Source: Nocardioides sp. | GTDB lineage: Bacteria; Actinomycetota; Actinomycetes; Propionibacteriales; Nocardioidaceae | Assembly: GCF_025965415.1 (NCBI RefSeq) | Contig: NZ_JAOPWY010000153.1 | Span: 1-43,374, forward strand | Length of the DNA: 43,374 nt | Direction: 5' to 3' | Made by a program: the position numbers and the translations under genes | Shown here: positions 18,931-26,216 of the stretch, one piece after another | How positions within the stretch are numbered: the first letter of the stretch is position 1 | Layout: every line of letters begins with the position of its first letter | The notes under the pieces: generated by a model | Databases searched by the model: none | Told to the model about the DNA's origin: nothing | Seen by the model: only the letters and a program-made list of their open reading frames with translations

Positions 18931-20657
18931 CCATCCTCGGTCAGGGTCGTGACGGGCAGCCAGTCGGCACCGAGGAGCTGGGCGAGGTCGGCGAGGCCGG
19001 TGGTGTCGCCGCCGACGGTGTCGGACGCGGCGGCGATCCGCTCCACCATCACCTTGCCCACCTGCTCCTCGACGGTGCCTTCGGCATACGCGATGTGCCA
19101 CGGTGACACCTGGTGGTCGCGATGGGTGCGGCCGGTCACCTGCCGTCCGGCGATGCCGGAGAAGCGGGCCTGGTGGAAGACACCGACCCGCGGCTCCGTG
19201 CTCGCACGACGACCGTCTGCGAGGGTCTCGCCGGCGTGCAGGCTGATCGACGCGACCGTGGTGAAGACGCACACCTTCGCCTCTCCGGTCTGGAACCGGA
19301 GCCGCTCGGCTTCCAGGTCGAACCGGTCGCGGCCGTAGATCGTGGCGACCTCGATGCCGGAGTCCCGCAACCGGTTGGCAATGGGATCCGCGGCGGTCGC
19401 GACGAACTCCACCGAGCACGCCACCTGTCGCTCGGCCTCGACCTGCTGGGCGATCCAGGCGACCGTCGAGTCGACGCGGATGAGCCCGGCCTTCTGCCGG
19501 AAGCGCAGCAGCGCGGCTCGACCCTTGGCGACGTTGCGGCCGCGCCGGGCGATGTCCATCTCACGACAGAACTCTCCCCACTCGGCCTCGTACGCCGTCC
19601 GCTCCGCCGGCGAGAGCGCCACCGGCATGCCCGAGATCGGCACCGGCCCCCACGGCGCCGCGCGGTGCAGCATCGCGGGGGGCCGCTCCTCGTCCAGCCA
19701 GCCGCGCACGAGCTTGAGGTCCGCAGCCCGCCGTGCCGGATCGGTGGTCCACATCGCGCCGTACCGTCCCCGTTCCACCCCGACGCCGTGGCGTTCGAGC
19801 GCGGTGGCGAACACGTCGCCGGGTTGCGTCGCCGAGGTCCACTCCCGCATCGACTCGCCCAGCACCTGCGCATAGGCCGGGGCGAGGTAGGGAAGCTCGA
19901 GCGGCGTGTGCCCGGGCGTCGCGGTGGTCGCGATGACGAACGGCGCCGTGTCGTGCGGCTTCCCGTGCCCCGAGATCCGCGCCCACAGCTTCCACCGCTT
20001 CGTCGTCGTACGCCGCAGGGCGTGGGCCTCGTCCGCGATGATCACGTCCCAGGCGTGGTCCTTGACCTTCTCCAGCCGGTCCCACGTGATCACGACCCAC
20101 TCCAGGCCGCCGTCCCCCAGCGCCGCGATCGTGCGGCACCAGTGGCCGATGGTGATCGCGGCGGGCCGGTCCGCCACGACCAGCACCCGTCGCGCACCTC
20201 GCAGGTCGCCCACCGCAGTCGCGCCGAGGACCGCGGAGATCGTCTTGCCCACGCCGGGCTCGTCGGCGAGCAGGAAGAGCCGACCGCCCGCCTCAGCCCG
20301 CGCCGCGATCGCATCGGCCGCCTCGAACTGGATCCTCCGCGGCTCGAGCGCGTCGGTTGGCTCGGGGTTGGGCGTCGGATCGCCAGGGTTGAGGGTGTTC
20401 TCGATGAACCGACCGAGCGTGTAGGGCCCCGGGGAGTACGGCGCGAGGTGCGCGGGCATGGCTCGCCCGACGTACAGGTGGGTCTTGACGGCAGGGTGCC
20501 ATGAAGCGCCGTCCACCTGTGTCCCGTACGGCACGTCGAGCACCCACAGACGCTCCCCGGGCCCGGCGGTGGGCAACGGCCGCTGCTGCTGTCGCCCGCC
20601 GCTCCGACGCGGTGACGCGCTGCGTCGACGAGCACTGGATCGTCGGGAGCTGGCCAC
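18924..20657 (-). CDS. SF2 DEAH-box helicase (SNF2/phage-like)
   Basis: 577 residues from GTG 20657, which is 6 bases after TAACGT (20664-20669) and so probably leaderless; a later GTG at 20543 is an alternative. An N-terminal domain (LDVPYGTQVDGASWHPAVKTHLYVG, PYTLGRFIENTLN) precedes the ATPase. Motif I is LLADEPGVGKTIS, motif II IIADEAHALRR, motif III ATTATPGHTP, and the motif V-VI region is FHQARFSGIAGRQVTGRTHRDHQ. The N-terminal layout resembles helicases I associate with actinophages and related actinobacterial genomes. It probably acts on DNA; partner unknown. It is not part of the cobalamin pathway, and no phage structural gene lies nearby. Confidence 0.75.
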   Translation of the reverse strand: MASSRRSSARRRSASPRRSGGRQQQRPLPTAGPGERLWVLDVPYGTQVDGASWHPAVKTHLYVGRAMPAHLAPYSPGPYTLGRFIENTLNPGDPTPNPEPTDALEPRRIQFEAADAIAARAEAGGRLFLLADEPGVGKTISAVLGATAVGDLRGARRVLVVADRPAAITIGHWCRTIAALGDGGLEWVVITWDRLEKVKDHAWDVIIADEAHALRRTTTKRWKLWARISGHGKPHDTAPFVIATTATPGHTPLELPYLAPAYAQVLGESMREWTSATQPGDVFATALERHGVGVERGRYGAMWTTDPARRAADLKLVRGWLDEERPPAMLHRAAPWGPVPISGMPVALSPAERTAYEAEWGEFCREMDIARRGRNVAKGRAALLRFRQKAGLIRVDSTVAWIAQQVEAERQVACSVEFVATAADPIANRLRDSGIEVATIYGRDRFDLEAERLRFQTGEAKVCVFTTVASISLHAGETLADGRRASTEPRVGVFHQARFSGIAGRQVTGRTHRDHQVSPWHIAYAEGTVEEQVGKVMVERIAAASDTVGGDTTGLADLAQLLGADWLPVTTLTEDGA

Positions 20658-20810
20658 CTCCGGACGTTATCGAGGTCTTGCTGACGAACTCGGCTGCCTC
20701 GCCCACCCGCGAATCGCCGTGAAGTTCGGGGATGCCCGAAAGCACCCCGCGGGGGTGTGCGGACGACGACACTGTCCGCGACATCGCAACCGCACCGACC
20801 CGGAGGCACC

Positions 20811-21419
20811 ATGGCCGACCTCTCCCCCGCCGACCAGGCACTCATCGACCACTATCTCGAGTCCGGCGAGGACGGGCCCGGCGAAGGGTCCTGGATCGTC
20901 GCCGCGCCGATGACCGTCGAGGAGGCCCAGGCGCGGCTGCTCGGACCCAGTCCCCGGCGAGCGACCGACGCCGATCAGGAGGGCATGGAGAACGCGGAGC
21001 TGTCGGCGTACGCCTTTCTTCAGGTCGGCGACGGCGTCGTGGCCTACGAGGACACCGGGTTCGCAGACCCGCCGAAGAGGCTGCTCGCCGCACTCTCGGC
21101 GGGTGGGGCCGTCAGCGCGGTCGCGACGGACAACATCGAGGCGATGACGCGCTTCGGTTACGCCCGTGACGGCGAGATCGTGTTCGACGCCTTCGAGCTC
21201 GCGTTCGTGGACAGCCTCAACGAGGTCCCTGCGGAGGTGCGCGACCTCGCCGCGCTCGCGTGGGAGGGCGACGACGACGATGCAGAGACCAACGACTGGT
21301 TCGCCGTCGCGATGGCGATGTGCGAGAAGGTCACCGGCATCCGCGCGACCGCGGCGGTCCGGGACGTCGAGGACTGGTACGTCGTGCCCCTGCCCTGGGG
21401 GGCCGCGGAGGACGACTGA
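20811..21419 (+). CDS. Hypothetical protein, DUF6461-like
   Basis: 202 residues from ATG 20811, chosen because GGAGG lies 4 bases upstream; the longer frame from 20757 lacks an SD. Acidic, soluble, no signal peptide. The central part YAFLQVGDGVVAYEDTGFADPPKRLLAALSAGGAVSAV and DNIEAMTRFGYARDGEIVFDAFE resembles actinobacterial DUF6461-type proteins as I remember them, whose function is unknown. Divergent from the helicase, with about 150 bases between. Confidence 0.5.
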   Translation: MADLSPADQALIDHYLESGEDGPGEGSWIVAAPMTVEEAQARLLGPSPRRATDADQEGMENAELSAYAFLQVGDGVVAYEDTGFADPPKRLLAALSAGGAVSAVATDNIEAMTRFGYARDGEIVFDAFELAFVDSLNEVPAEVRDLAALAWEGDDDDAETNDWFAVAMAMCEKVTGIRATAAVRDVEDWYVVPLPWGAAEDD

Positions 21420-21651
21420 CCGAAACGGCTCATTGGCCCAGCGAAATCGGCGCCTCCACAACGCCACCCTTCGTGCGCCGGGCTGAAGATGCTCTCGCCG
21501 TCGGGGGCCGAGCTTCACGCCGACCAAGGGAAGCTGAAGCTGAATCACCGCCGGGCCACGAGGTGCAGCGGCGACTGCGCGCAACTTGTTAGCGGGGGCT
21601 GACATCCCACCGGCTTGGGTCTCAAGCGGCGGGGTGCCCTAGGTTAAAGGC
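21420..21651. other. Intergenic stretch, nothing recognised
   Basis: About 230 bases between the convergent DUF6461-like gene and cobL. Slightly less GC-rich than its surroundings; no gene, riboswitch or strong inverted repeat recognised. Confidence 0.4.
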
Positions 21652-22866
21652 CTACCGCGCAGACTTCGTCAACGCCCACTGCGTCACCGACCGTGATGGC
21701 GTCCAGCCGGTGAAGGTACCGATAGGCGCGGTGTTCTCCACGCTGATGCGGGTGAGCTCGCCGCCGTGGTCGGCGTACGCCTTCGCAAGCAACACCTCGG
21801 TCTCGAGGGTGACCCCGTGGACCACGAGGCGGCCGCCCGGCTTGAGGGCAGCACGGCAGGCGTCGAGAACCCCCTCCCGGGTGGCGCCGCCGCCGATGAA
21901 GATCGCGTCCGGAGCGTCGAGATCAGTCAGCGCCGAGGGGGCGCGGCCCTCGAAGACCTGGAGGTCAGGAACTCCCAGGGTGTGAGCGTTCCGGGCAGTC
22001 CGCGCGGCCCGCGAAGAATCGGACTCGATGGCGATCGTGCGGCAGGTGGGATGAGACCGCATCCACTCGATGCCGACAGAGCCGGCGCCGGCGCCGACGT
22101 CCCAGAGGAGCTGGCCAGGTGCGGGCATCAGCCGAGCGAGGGCGGCGGCGCGGAGGTCGCGCTTGGTGAGCTGGCCGTCGTGCTCGTAGGCGTCGTCGGG
22201 GAGGCCGGGGGCCCAGGAGGCGAGGCCGTTCCCAGAAACCTCGACGGCGATGACGTTCAGAGCCGGCGACGAGTCGGACCACGACGAGGCAACCCCTGAG
22301 ACCGAGGACTCCGACGACGAGCCAAGGTCACCGAGGACGGTCAGACGCGACGAGCCCCAGCCCGACGAGGTCAGGAGGGACGCGACCTCAGCGGGCGTCG
22401 ACGCATCTGAAGACAGCACCAGGATCCGCCGACCCGGCGCGCACTCGCGCAGCACGCGCGAGACCGAACGCCCAACGACGGTGACCACGGCGCACGACTC
22501 GGCCGACCACCCCATCCGAGCTCGGGCCAGCGCGACCGACGACACCGCCGGCACCACCCGCACTGGGGCGCCGTACTCCAGCAACGTCGTCGCGATCCCG
22601 GAGACCAAGGGATCGCCGGAGGCCAGGGCAACCACCGAGCGCCCGGCGTACTCCGAAAGAAGACCAGGGAGTCCGGACGACAAGGGCGACGGCCACGGCA
22701 CCCGTTCCTGACCGGAGACGGCAGGCACGAGCGAGAGATGCCGAGCCCCACCCCACAGCACCGACGCACCCAGCACCAGGTCGCGCGAAGCAGGCGACAA
22801 GCCAGAGAAGCCGTCCGCCCCGATCCCGACGACCACGATCTCCGTGGGCACACCAGTGGACGACAT
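21652..22866 (-). CDS. cobL: Precorrin-6Y C5,15-methyltransferase (decarboxylating) CobL
   Basis: 404 residues from ATG 22866. The N-terminal CbiE-type methylase domain (about 1-190: IVVVGIGADGFSGLS, LASGDPLVSGIATTLLEYG, VVPAVSSVALARARMG) and the C-terminal CbiT-type Rossmann methyltransferase (about 215-404: LWDVGAGAGSVGIEWMRSHP, FIGGGATREGVLDACRAALKPGGRLVVHGVTLET) are both complete. It methylates C5 and C15 and decarboxylates the C12 acetate, giving precorrin-8X for CobH. The stretch between the domains is unusually serine-rich (SSSESSVSGVASSWSDSS). It diverges from the riboswitch-chelatase operon with about 30 bases between its start and the aptamer, and has no riboswitch of its own. Confidence 0.93.
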   Translation of the reverse strand: MSSTGVPTEIVVVGIGADGFSGLSPASRDLVLGASVLWGGARHLSLVPAVSGQERVPWPSPLSSGLPGLLSEYAGRSVVALASGDPLVSGIATTLLEYGAPVRVVPAVSSVALARARMGWSAESCAVVTVVGRSVSRVLRECAPGRRILVLSSDASTPAEVASLLTSSGWGSSRLTVLGDLGSSSESSVSGVASSWSDSSPALNVIAVEVSGNGLASWAPGLPDDAYEHDGQLTKRDLRAAALARLMPAPGQLLWDVGAGAGSVGIEWMRSHPTCRTIAIESDSSRAARTARNAHTLGVPDLQVFEGRAPSALTDLDAPDAIFIGGGATREGVLDACRAALKPGGRLVVHGVTLETEVLLAKAYADHGGELTRISVENTAPIGTFTGWTPSRSVTQWALTKSAR

Positions 22867-22895
22867 GGCCGCAGACGCTATCGTGACGCGCACAA

Positions 22896-23007
22896 GGCGA
22901 GAGGTGCCCCATTCGGGGAGAATCTGGGAAGCCGGTGAGAATCCGGCACAGGGCCCGCTGCGGTGACCGAGGCACGACCTCGGAAGTCCGAAGACCGGCC
23001 TCCCGCC
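22896..23007 (+). ncRNA. Cobalamin riboswitch upstream of chelatase-bluB-cobO-cobBC
   Basis: P1 arms GGCGAGAGG (22896-22904) and CCTCCCGCC (22999-23007). The core reads GGGAAGCCGGTGAGAATCC and the B12 box AAGTCCGAAGACCGGCC. The GCCACTG box is replaced by GCCCGCTGCGG, a known variation. The start codon of the first gene follows after 35 bases. Confidence 0.9.
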
Positions 23008-23041
23008 GCCCATGAAGATGGCAACGAGAGCGGGAGCCCCC

Positions 23042-25108
23042 ATGCCACTGCAGTACCCCCTGTCCGCCGTCGTCCCCTCCAAGCCGGACACAGGCGATGA
23101 CATGTCGCTCGCCCTGACCCTCACCACGATCTCACCCGAGGTCGGCGGCGTACTCGTGCGCGGCGAGAAGGGCACGGCGAAGTCCACGACCGTCCGCGCC
23201 CTCGCCTCCGTGCTGCCGCCGATCGAGGTGGTCGCCGGCGACCGGTTCGCAAGCCGGCCCGGCGACACCTCGCCCGACGGCCCGGGACCCGACCACCGAT
23301 GGCCGCTCGACGCCGAGACCGAGACCCGGCCCGTACGCCTCGTCGAGCTGCCCGTCGGCGCCACCGAGGACCGCGTGCTCGGCTCGTTGCACCTCTCCAA
23401 GGTCCTGGCCGACGGCGTGGCTGAATACGAGCCCGGCCTCCTCGCCCGCGCCCACCGCGGCATCCTCTACGTCGACGAGGTCAACCTCCTCCACGACCAC
23501 CTCGTCGACCTGCTGCTCGACGCCGCCGCGATGGGCCGCTCGACCGTCGAGCGCGACGGCGTCTCGGTCGCCCACGCCGCCCGCTTCGTGCTCGTCGGCA
23601 CCATGAACCCCGAGGAGGGTGAGCTCCGCCCCCAGCTCCTCGACCGCTTCGGCCTCACCGTCGAGATCGCCGCGCCACGCGACCCGCGGCTGCGCGCCGA
23701 GGTCGTCCGCCGCCGGCTCGCCTTCGACGCCGATCCCGCCGCCTTCGTCGAGTCGTACGCCGACGCCGAACGCGCGCTGACCGACCGGATCGCCGCCGCC
23801 CGCAAGCTGCTCCCCGAGGTCGAGCTCACCGACGCCGTGCTCACCAAGGTCGCCGAGGTCTGCGCCGCCTTCGAGGTCGACGGGATGCGCGCCGACATCG
23901 TCACCACGCGTACGGCGATCGCGCACGCCGCGTGGCACGGCCGGACCCACATCACGAGGGCCGACATCCGCCAGGCCGCGCTCCTCGCGCTGCCCCACCG
24001 GCGGCGGCGGAACCCGTTCGACGCACCCGGGCTCGACGAGGACCTGCTCGACCGGGTCCTCGGGGACGGGGAGCCGGATCCCGAGCCGCCTGCTCCGCCG
24101 GAGCCGGAGGGCGACTCGGACGGCGATGGCGGGGCTGACGGTCAGGATGATCATGGTTTCGACACGGGCCCGGGGGGCCCTGCTCAACCAACGGATCACG
24201 CGGGGGGCCCTGCTCAACCAACGGATCACGCGGGGGGCCCTGCTCAACCCACGGATCACGCGGACCAGACCGATAGACCGACGGAGCAAGGCCAGGGACC
24301 GACGTCGGTCATCGGTGCCGCGGATCCCTACAAGGTCCGCCGGTTCGAGGTCACCGGCACCGGAGCGGGAGAGTCCGGCAAGCGCAGCCGCGCGCTGACG
24401 TCCAACGGAAGGCGCGCCGGCACCGACCCCACCGGCCAGGGCGGGCTCCACCTCGTCGAGACGATCCGCGCCGCCGCGCCCCACCAGCAGGCACGAGGAC
24501 GGAGCACAGGACGGATCAGGTTCGAGACCACCGACCTCCGCACCGCCAGGCGAGAGGGCCGCGAGGCCAACCTCGTGCTCTTCTGCGTCGACGCGTCCGG
24601 CTCGATGGCCGCGCGCAAGCGGATGGAGCAGGTCAAGACCGCCATCCTCAGCCTGCTGCTCGACGCCTACCAGCGTCGCGACAAGGTCGGCCTGGTCACC
24701 TTCCGCGCCGACTCGGCCGAGGTCGCGCTGCCGCCGACCCACTCGGTCGACATCGCCGCCAAGCGCCTCGCCGACCTGCCGGCGGGCGGGCGTACCCCCC
24801 TTGCCGAGGGCCTGCTCACCGCGGCCGAGGTGCTGCGGGTCGAGAAGGTTCGCGACCCGCGGCGACGCCCGCTGCTCATCGTGATCACCGACGGCCGCGC
24901 CACCCACGGCCAGGACGCAGTCGCACGAAGCCGCCAGGCAGCGAGCTGGATCGCCGAGCAGCACACGACTGCGGTCGTCGTCGACTGCGAACAGGGGCCG
25001 ATGCGGTTGGGCCTCGCCGGCCAGCTGGCGACGGCGATGCAGGCGAGCCACCTGCCGCTCGCCGACGTCAGTGCCCGAGCCCTCACCGGTGTGGCGCGCG
25101 TCGCATGA
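23042..25108 (+). CDS. ChlI-ChlD fused AAA+/VWA chelatase ATPase (probable cobaltochelatase subunit)
   Basis: 688 residues from ATG 23042. The N-terminal AAA+ domain (about 1-330) has Walker A GEKGTAKST (41-49), Walker B ILYVDEVNLLHDHLVDLLLD, and the sensor LVGTMNPEEGELRPQLLDRF. An acidic Pro-rich linker (about 340-430) follows, then a VWA domain with MIDAS FCVDASGSMAARKRMEQVK (about 514) and ITDGRATHG. This is the magnesium-chelatase I+D architecture. Beside cobN and under a cobalamin riboswitch it most probably powers cobalt insertion in place of CobS/CobT. The linker contains three tandem 30-bp repeats (GGPAQPTDHA). ATGA overlap with bluB. Confidence 0.9.
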   Translation: MPLQYPLSAVVPSKPDTGDDMSLALTLTTISPEVGGVLVRGEKGTAKSTTVRALASVLPPIEVVAGDRFASRPGDTSPDGPGPDHRWPLDAETETRPVRLVELPVGATEDRVLGSLHLSKVLADGVAEYEPGLLARAHRGILYVDEVNLLHDHLVDLLLDAAAMGRSTVERDGVSVAHAARFVLVGTMNPEEGELRPQLLDRFGLTVEIAAPRDPRLRAEVVRRRLAFDADPAAFVESYADAERALTDRIAAARKLLPEVELTDAVLTKVAEVCAAFEVDGMRADIVTTRTAIAHAAWHGRTHITRADIRQAALLALPHRRRRNPFDAPGLDEDLLDRVLGDGEPDPEPPAPPEPEGDSDGDGGADGQDDHGFDTGPGGPAQPTDHAGGPAQPTDHAGGPAQPTDHADQTDRPTEQGQGPTSVIGAADPYKVRRFEVTGTGAGESGKRSRALTSNGRRAGTDPTGQGGLHLVETIRAAAPHQQARGRSTGRIRFETTDLRTARREGREANLVLFCVDASGSMAARKRMEQVKTAILSLLLDAYQRRDKVGLVTFRADSAEVALPPTHSVDIAAKRLADLPAGGRTPLAEGLLTAAEVLRVEKVRDPRRRPLLIVITDGRATHGQDAVARSRQAASWIAEQHTTAVVVDCEQGPMRLGLAGQLATAMQASHLPLADVSARALTGVARVA
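24155..24260. repeat. Dispersed repeat half plus three 30-bp tandem repeats
   Basis: GGTTTCGACACG (24155-24166) is one end of the dispersed element. It is followed by three 30-bp units (24171-24200, 24201-24230, 24231-24260), each containing TGCTCAACC, the other end of the element. One base differs in the third unit. All are coding, giving GGPAQPTDHA three times. Confidence 0.85.
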
Positions 25109-25602
25109 GCACCGACCTCTACGACGTCATCGCCCGCCGCCGCGACGTGCGAGCGGAGTTCAGCGGCGGAGCCGTCGACTGCGACGTCCTCCGCCGAGGC
25201 CTGCAGGCCGCGCACAGCGCACCCAGCGTCGGCCACTCCCAGCCGTGGGACTTCGTCCTCGTCGCCGACGCGGAGAAGCGAGCCACGTTCGCCGAGCACG
25301 GCGGGCAGCACGTGCTCGGCCGCCACGCGATCGCCGACACCGGCCTCTACTCCACCTGCCCCGCCAGCCAGAACCTCTGGCTCGCCGCCACCGCCGCGGG
25401 CCTCGGCGTCGGATGGGTGTCGTTCTACCGCGAGGAGTTCCTCGCCGACCTCGTCGGCCTGCCCGACGGCGTACGCCCGGTGGCATGGCTGTGCCTGGGT
25501 CCCGTCGAAGAGCTCCAGGAGGTGCCCGACCTGGTCCGGCACGGCTGGCGCAAGGGGCGCTCGCTCGACGACGCCGTCCACCTCGAGAGCTGGAGCGCCT
25601 GA
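25105..25602 (+). CDS. bluB: BluB-like 5,6-dimethylbenzimidazole synthase, internally shortened
   Basis: 165 residues from ATG 25105 (ATGA overlap). Nitroreductase-fold BluB motifs: ARRRDVRAEF (10-19), AHSAPSVGHSQPWDFVLV (36-53), ASQNLWLAATAAGLGVGWVSFY (87-108), PVAWLCLGPVEE. BluB converts reduced FMN and oxygen into 5,6-dimethylbenzimidazole, the lower base of cobalamin. Known members are about 200-220 residues. The segment that normally lies between the PWDF strand and the GR...SxxxAxQNLWLA helix, including the LKxEGIxxAP stretch, is missing: here only about 25 residues (DAEKRATFAEHGGQHVLGRHAIADT) connect them. The flanking motifs are intact and in frame, so this is a clean deletion or a compact subtype. 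Position between chelatase and cobO supports the function. Confidence 0.75.
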   Translation: MSTDLYDVIARRRDVRAEFSGGAVDCDVLRRGLQAAHSAPSVGHSQPWDFVLVADAEKRATFAEHGGQHVLGRHAIADTGLYSTCPASQNLWLAATAAGLGVGWVSFYREEFLADLVGLPDGVRPVAWLCLGPVEELQEVPDLVRHGWRKGRSLDDAVHLESWSA

Positions 25603-26216
25603 TGCCCCAAGGAGTGCCGACCACCGTCCCCGACGACGGCCTGACCACGCGCCAGCGTCGTAACCGCCCGCTCATCGTCGTCCACACCGGCGACGGCAAG
25701 GGCAAGTCGACCGCCGCCTTCGGCCTCGCGCTGCGCGGCTGGAACCAGGGCTTCGACATCGGGGTCTTCCAGTTCGTGAAGTCCGCCAAGTGGCGCATCG
25801 GCGAGCAGACCGTCCTCGAACGACTCGGCGCGCTGCACGAGGAGACGGGCGAGGGCGGGCCGGTGGCCTGGCACAAGATGGGCGCCGGCTGGTCGTGGTC
25901 GCGCAAGGGCGGCACCGAGGACGACCACGCCGAGGCCGCCGCCGAGGGCTGGCAGGAGATCAAGCGGGCGCTGGCCGAGGAGCGACACGACCTCTACGTC
26001 CTCGACGAGTTCACCTACCCGATGAAGTGGGGCTGGGTCGACGTCGACGACGTGGTCTCCGCGCTCACGAGCAGGACCGGTCGCCAGCACGTCGTCATCA
26101 CCGGCCGCCACGCCGACCCGCGCCTCGTCGAGGCCGCCGACCTCGTCACCGAGATGGTCAAGGTCAAGCACCCGATGGACGTCGGGCAGAAGGGCCAGCG
26201 AGGCATCGAATGGTGA
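25602..26216 (+). CDS. cobO: Cob(I)yrinic acid a,c-diamide adenosyltransferase CobO
   Basis: 204 residues from ATG 25602 (TGATG overlap with bluB). P-loop GDGKGKST (30-37), ALRGWNQGFDIGVFQFVKS, RKGGTEDDHAEAA and LYVLDEFTYPMKWGWVDVDDVV, ending HPMDVGQKGQRGIEW: a full-length CobO/BtuR-type corrinoid adenosyltransferase. It transfers the adenosyl group of ATP to Co(I). Coupled to cobB by a GTGA overlap. Confidence 0.96.
   Translation: MPQGVPTTVPDDGLTTRQRRNRPLIVVHTGDGKGKSTAAFGLALRGWNQGFDIGVFQFVKSAKWRIGEQTVLERLGALHEETGEGGPVAWHKMGAGWSWSRKGGTEDDHAEAAAEGWQEIKRALAEERHDLYVLDEFTYPMKWGWVDVDDVVSALTSRTGRQHVVITGRHADPRLVEAADLVTEMVKVKHPMDVGQKGQRGIEW

Noticed and set aside
18924..20657. Prophage region around the helicase
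   Set aside because: Only one phage-like gene; neighbours are cobalamin genes and a DUF protein, with no integrase, capsid or tail genes.
24171..24260. Tandem 30-bp repeats as a CRISPR array
   Set aside because: No spacers between units, the repeats are in frame within a gene, and no cas genes are nearby.
23132..25051. 639-codon open frame opposite the chelatase gene
   Set aside because: Antisense shadow of the ChlI-ChlD gene; composition is Arg/Gly/Val/Asp-rich without motifs.
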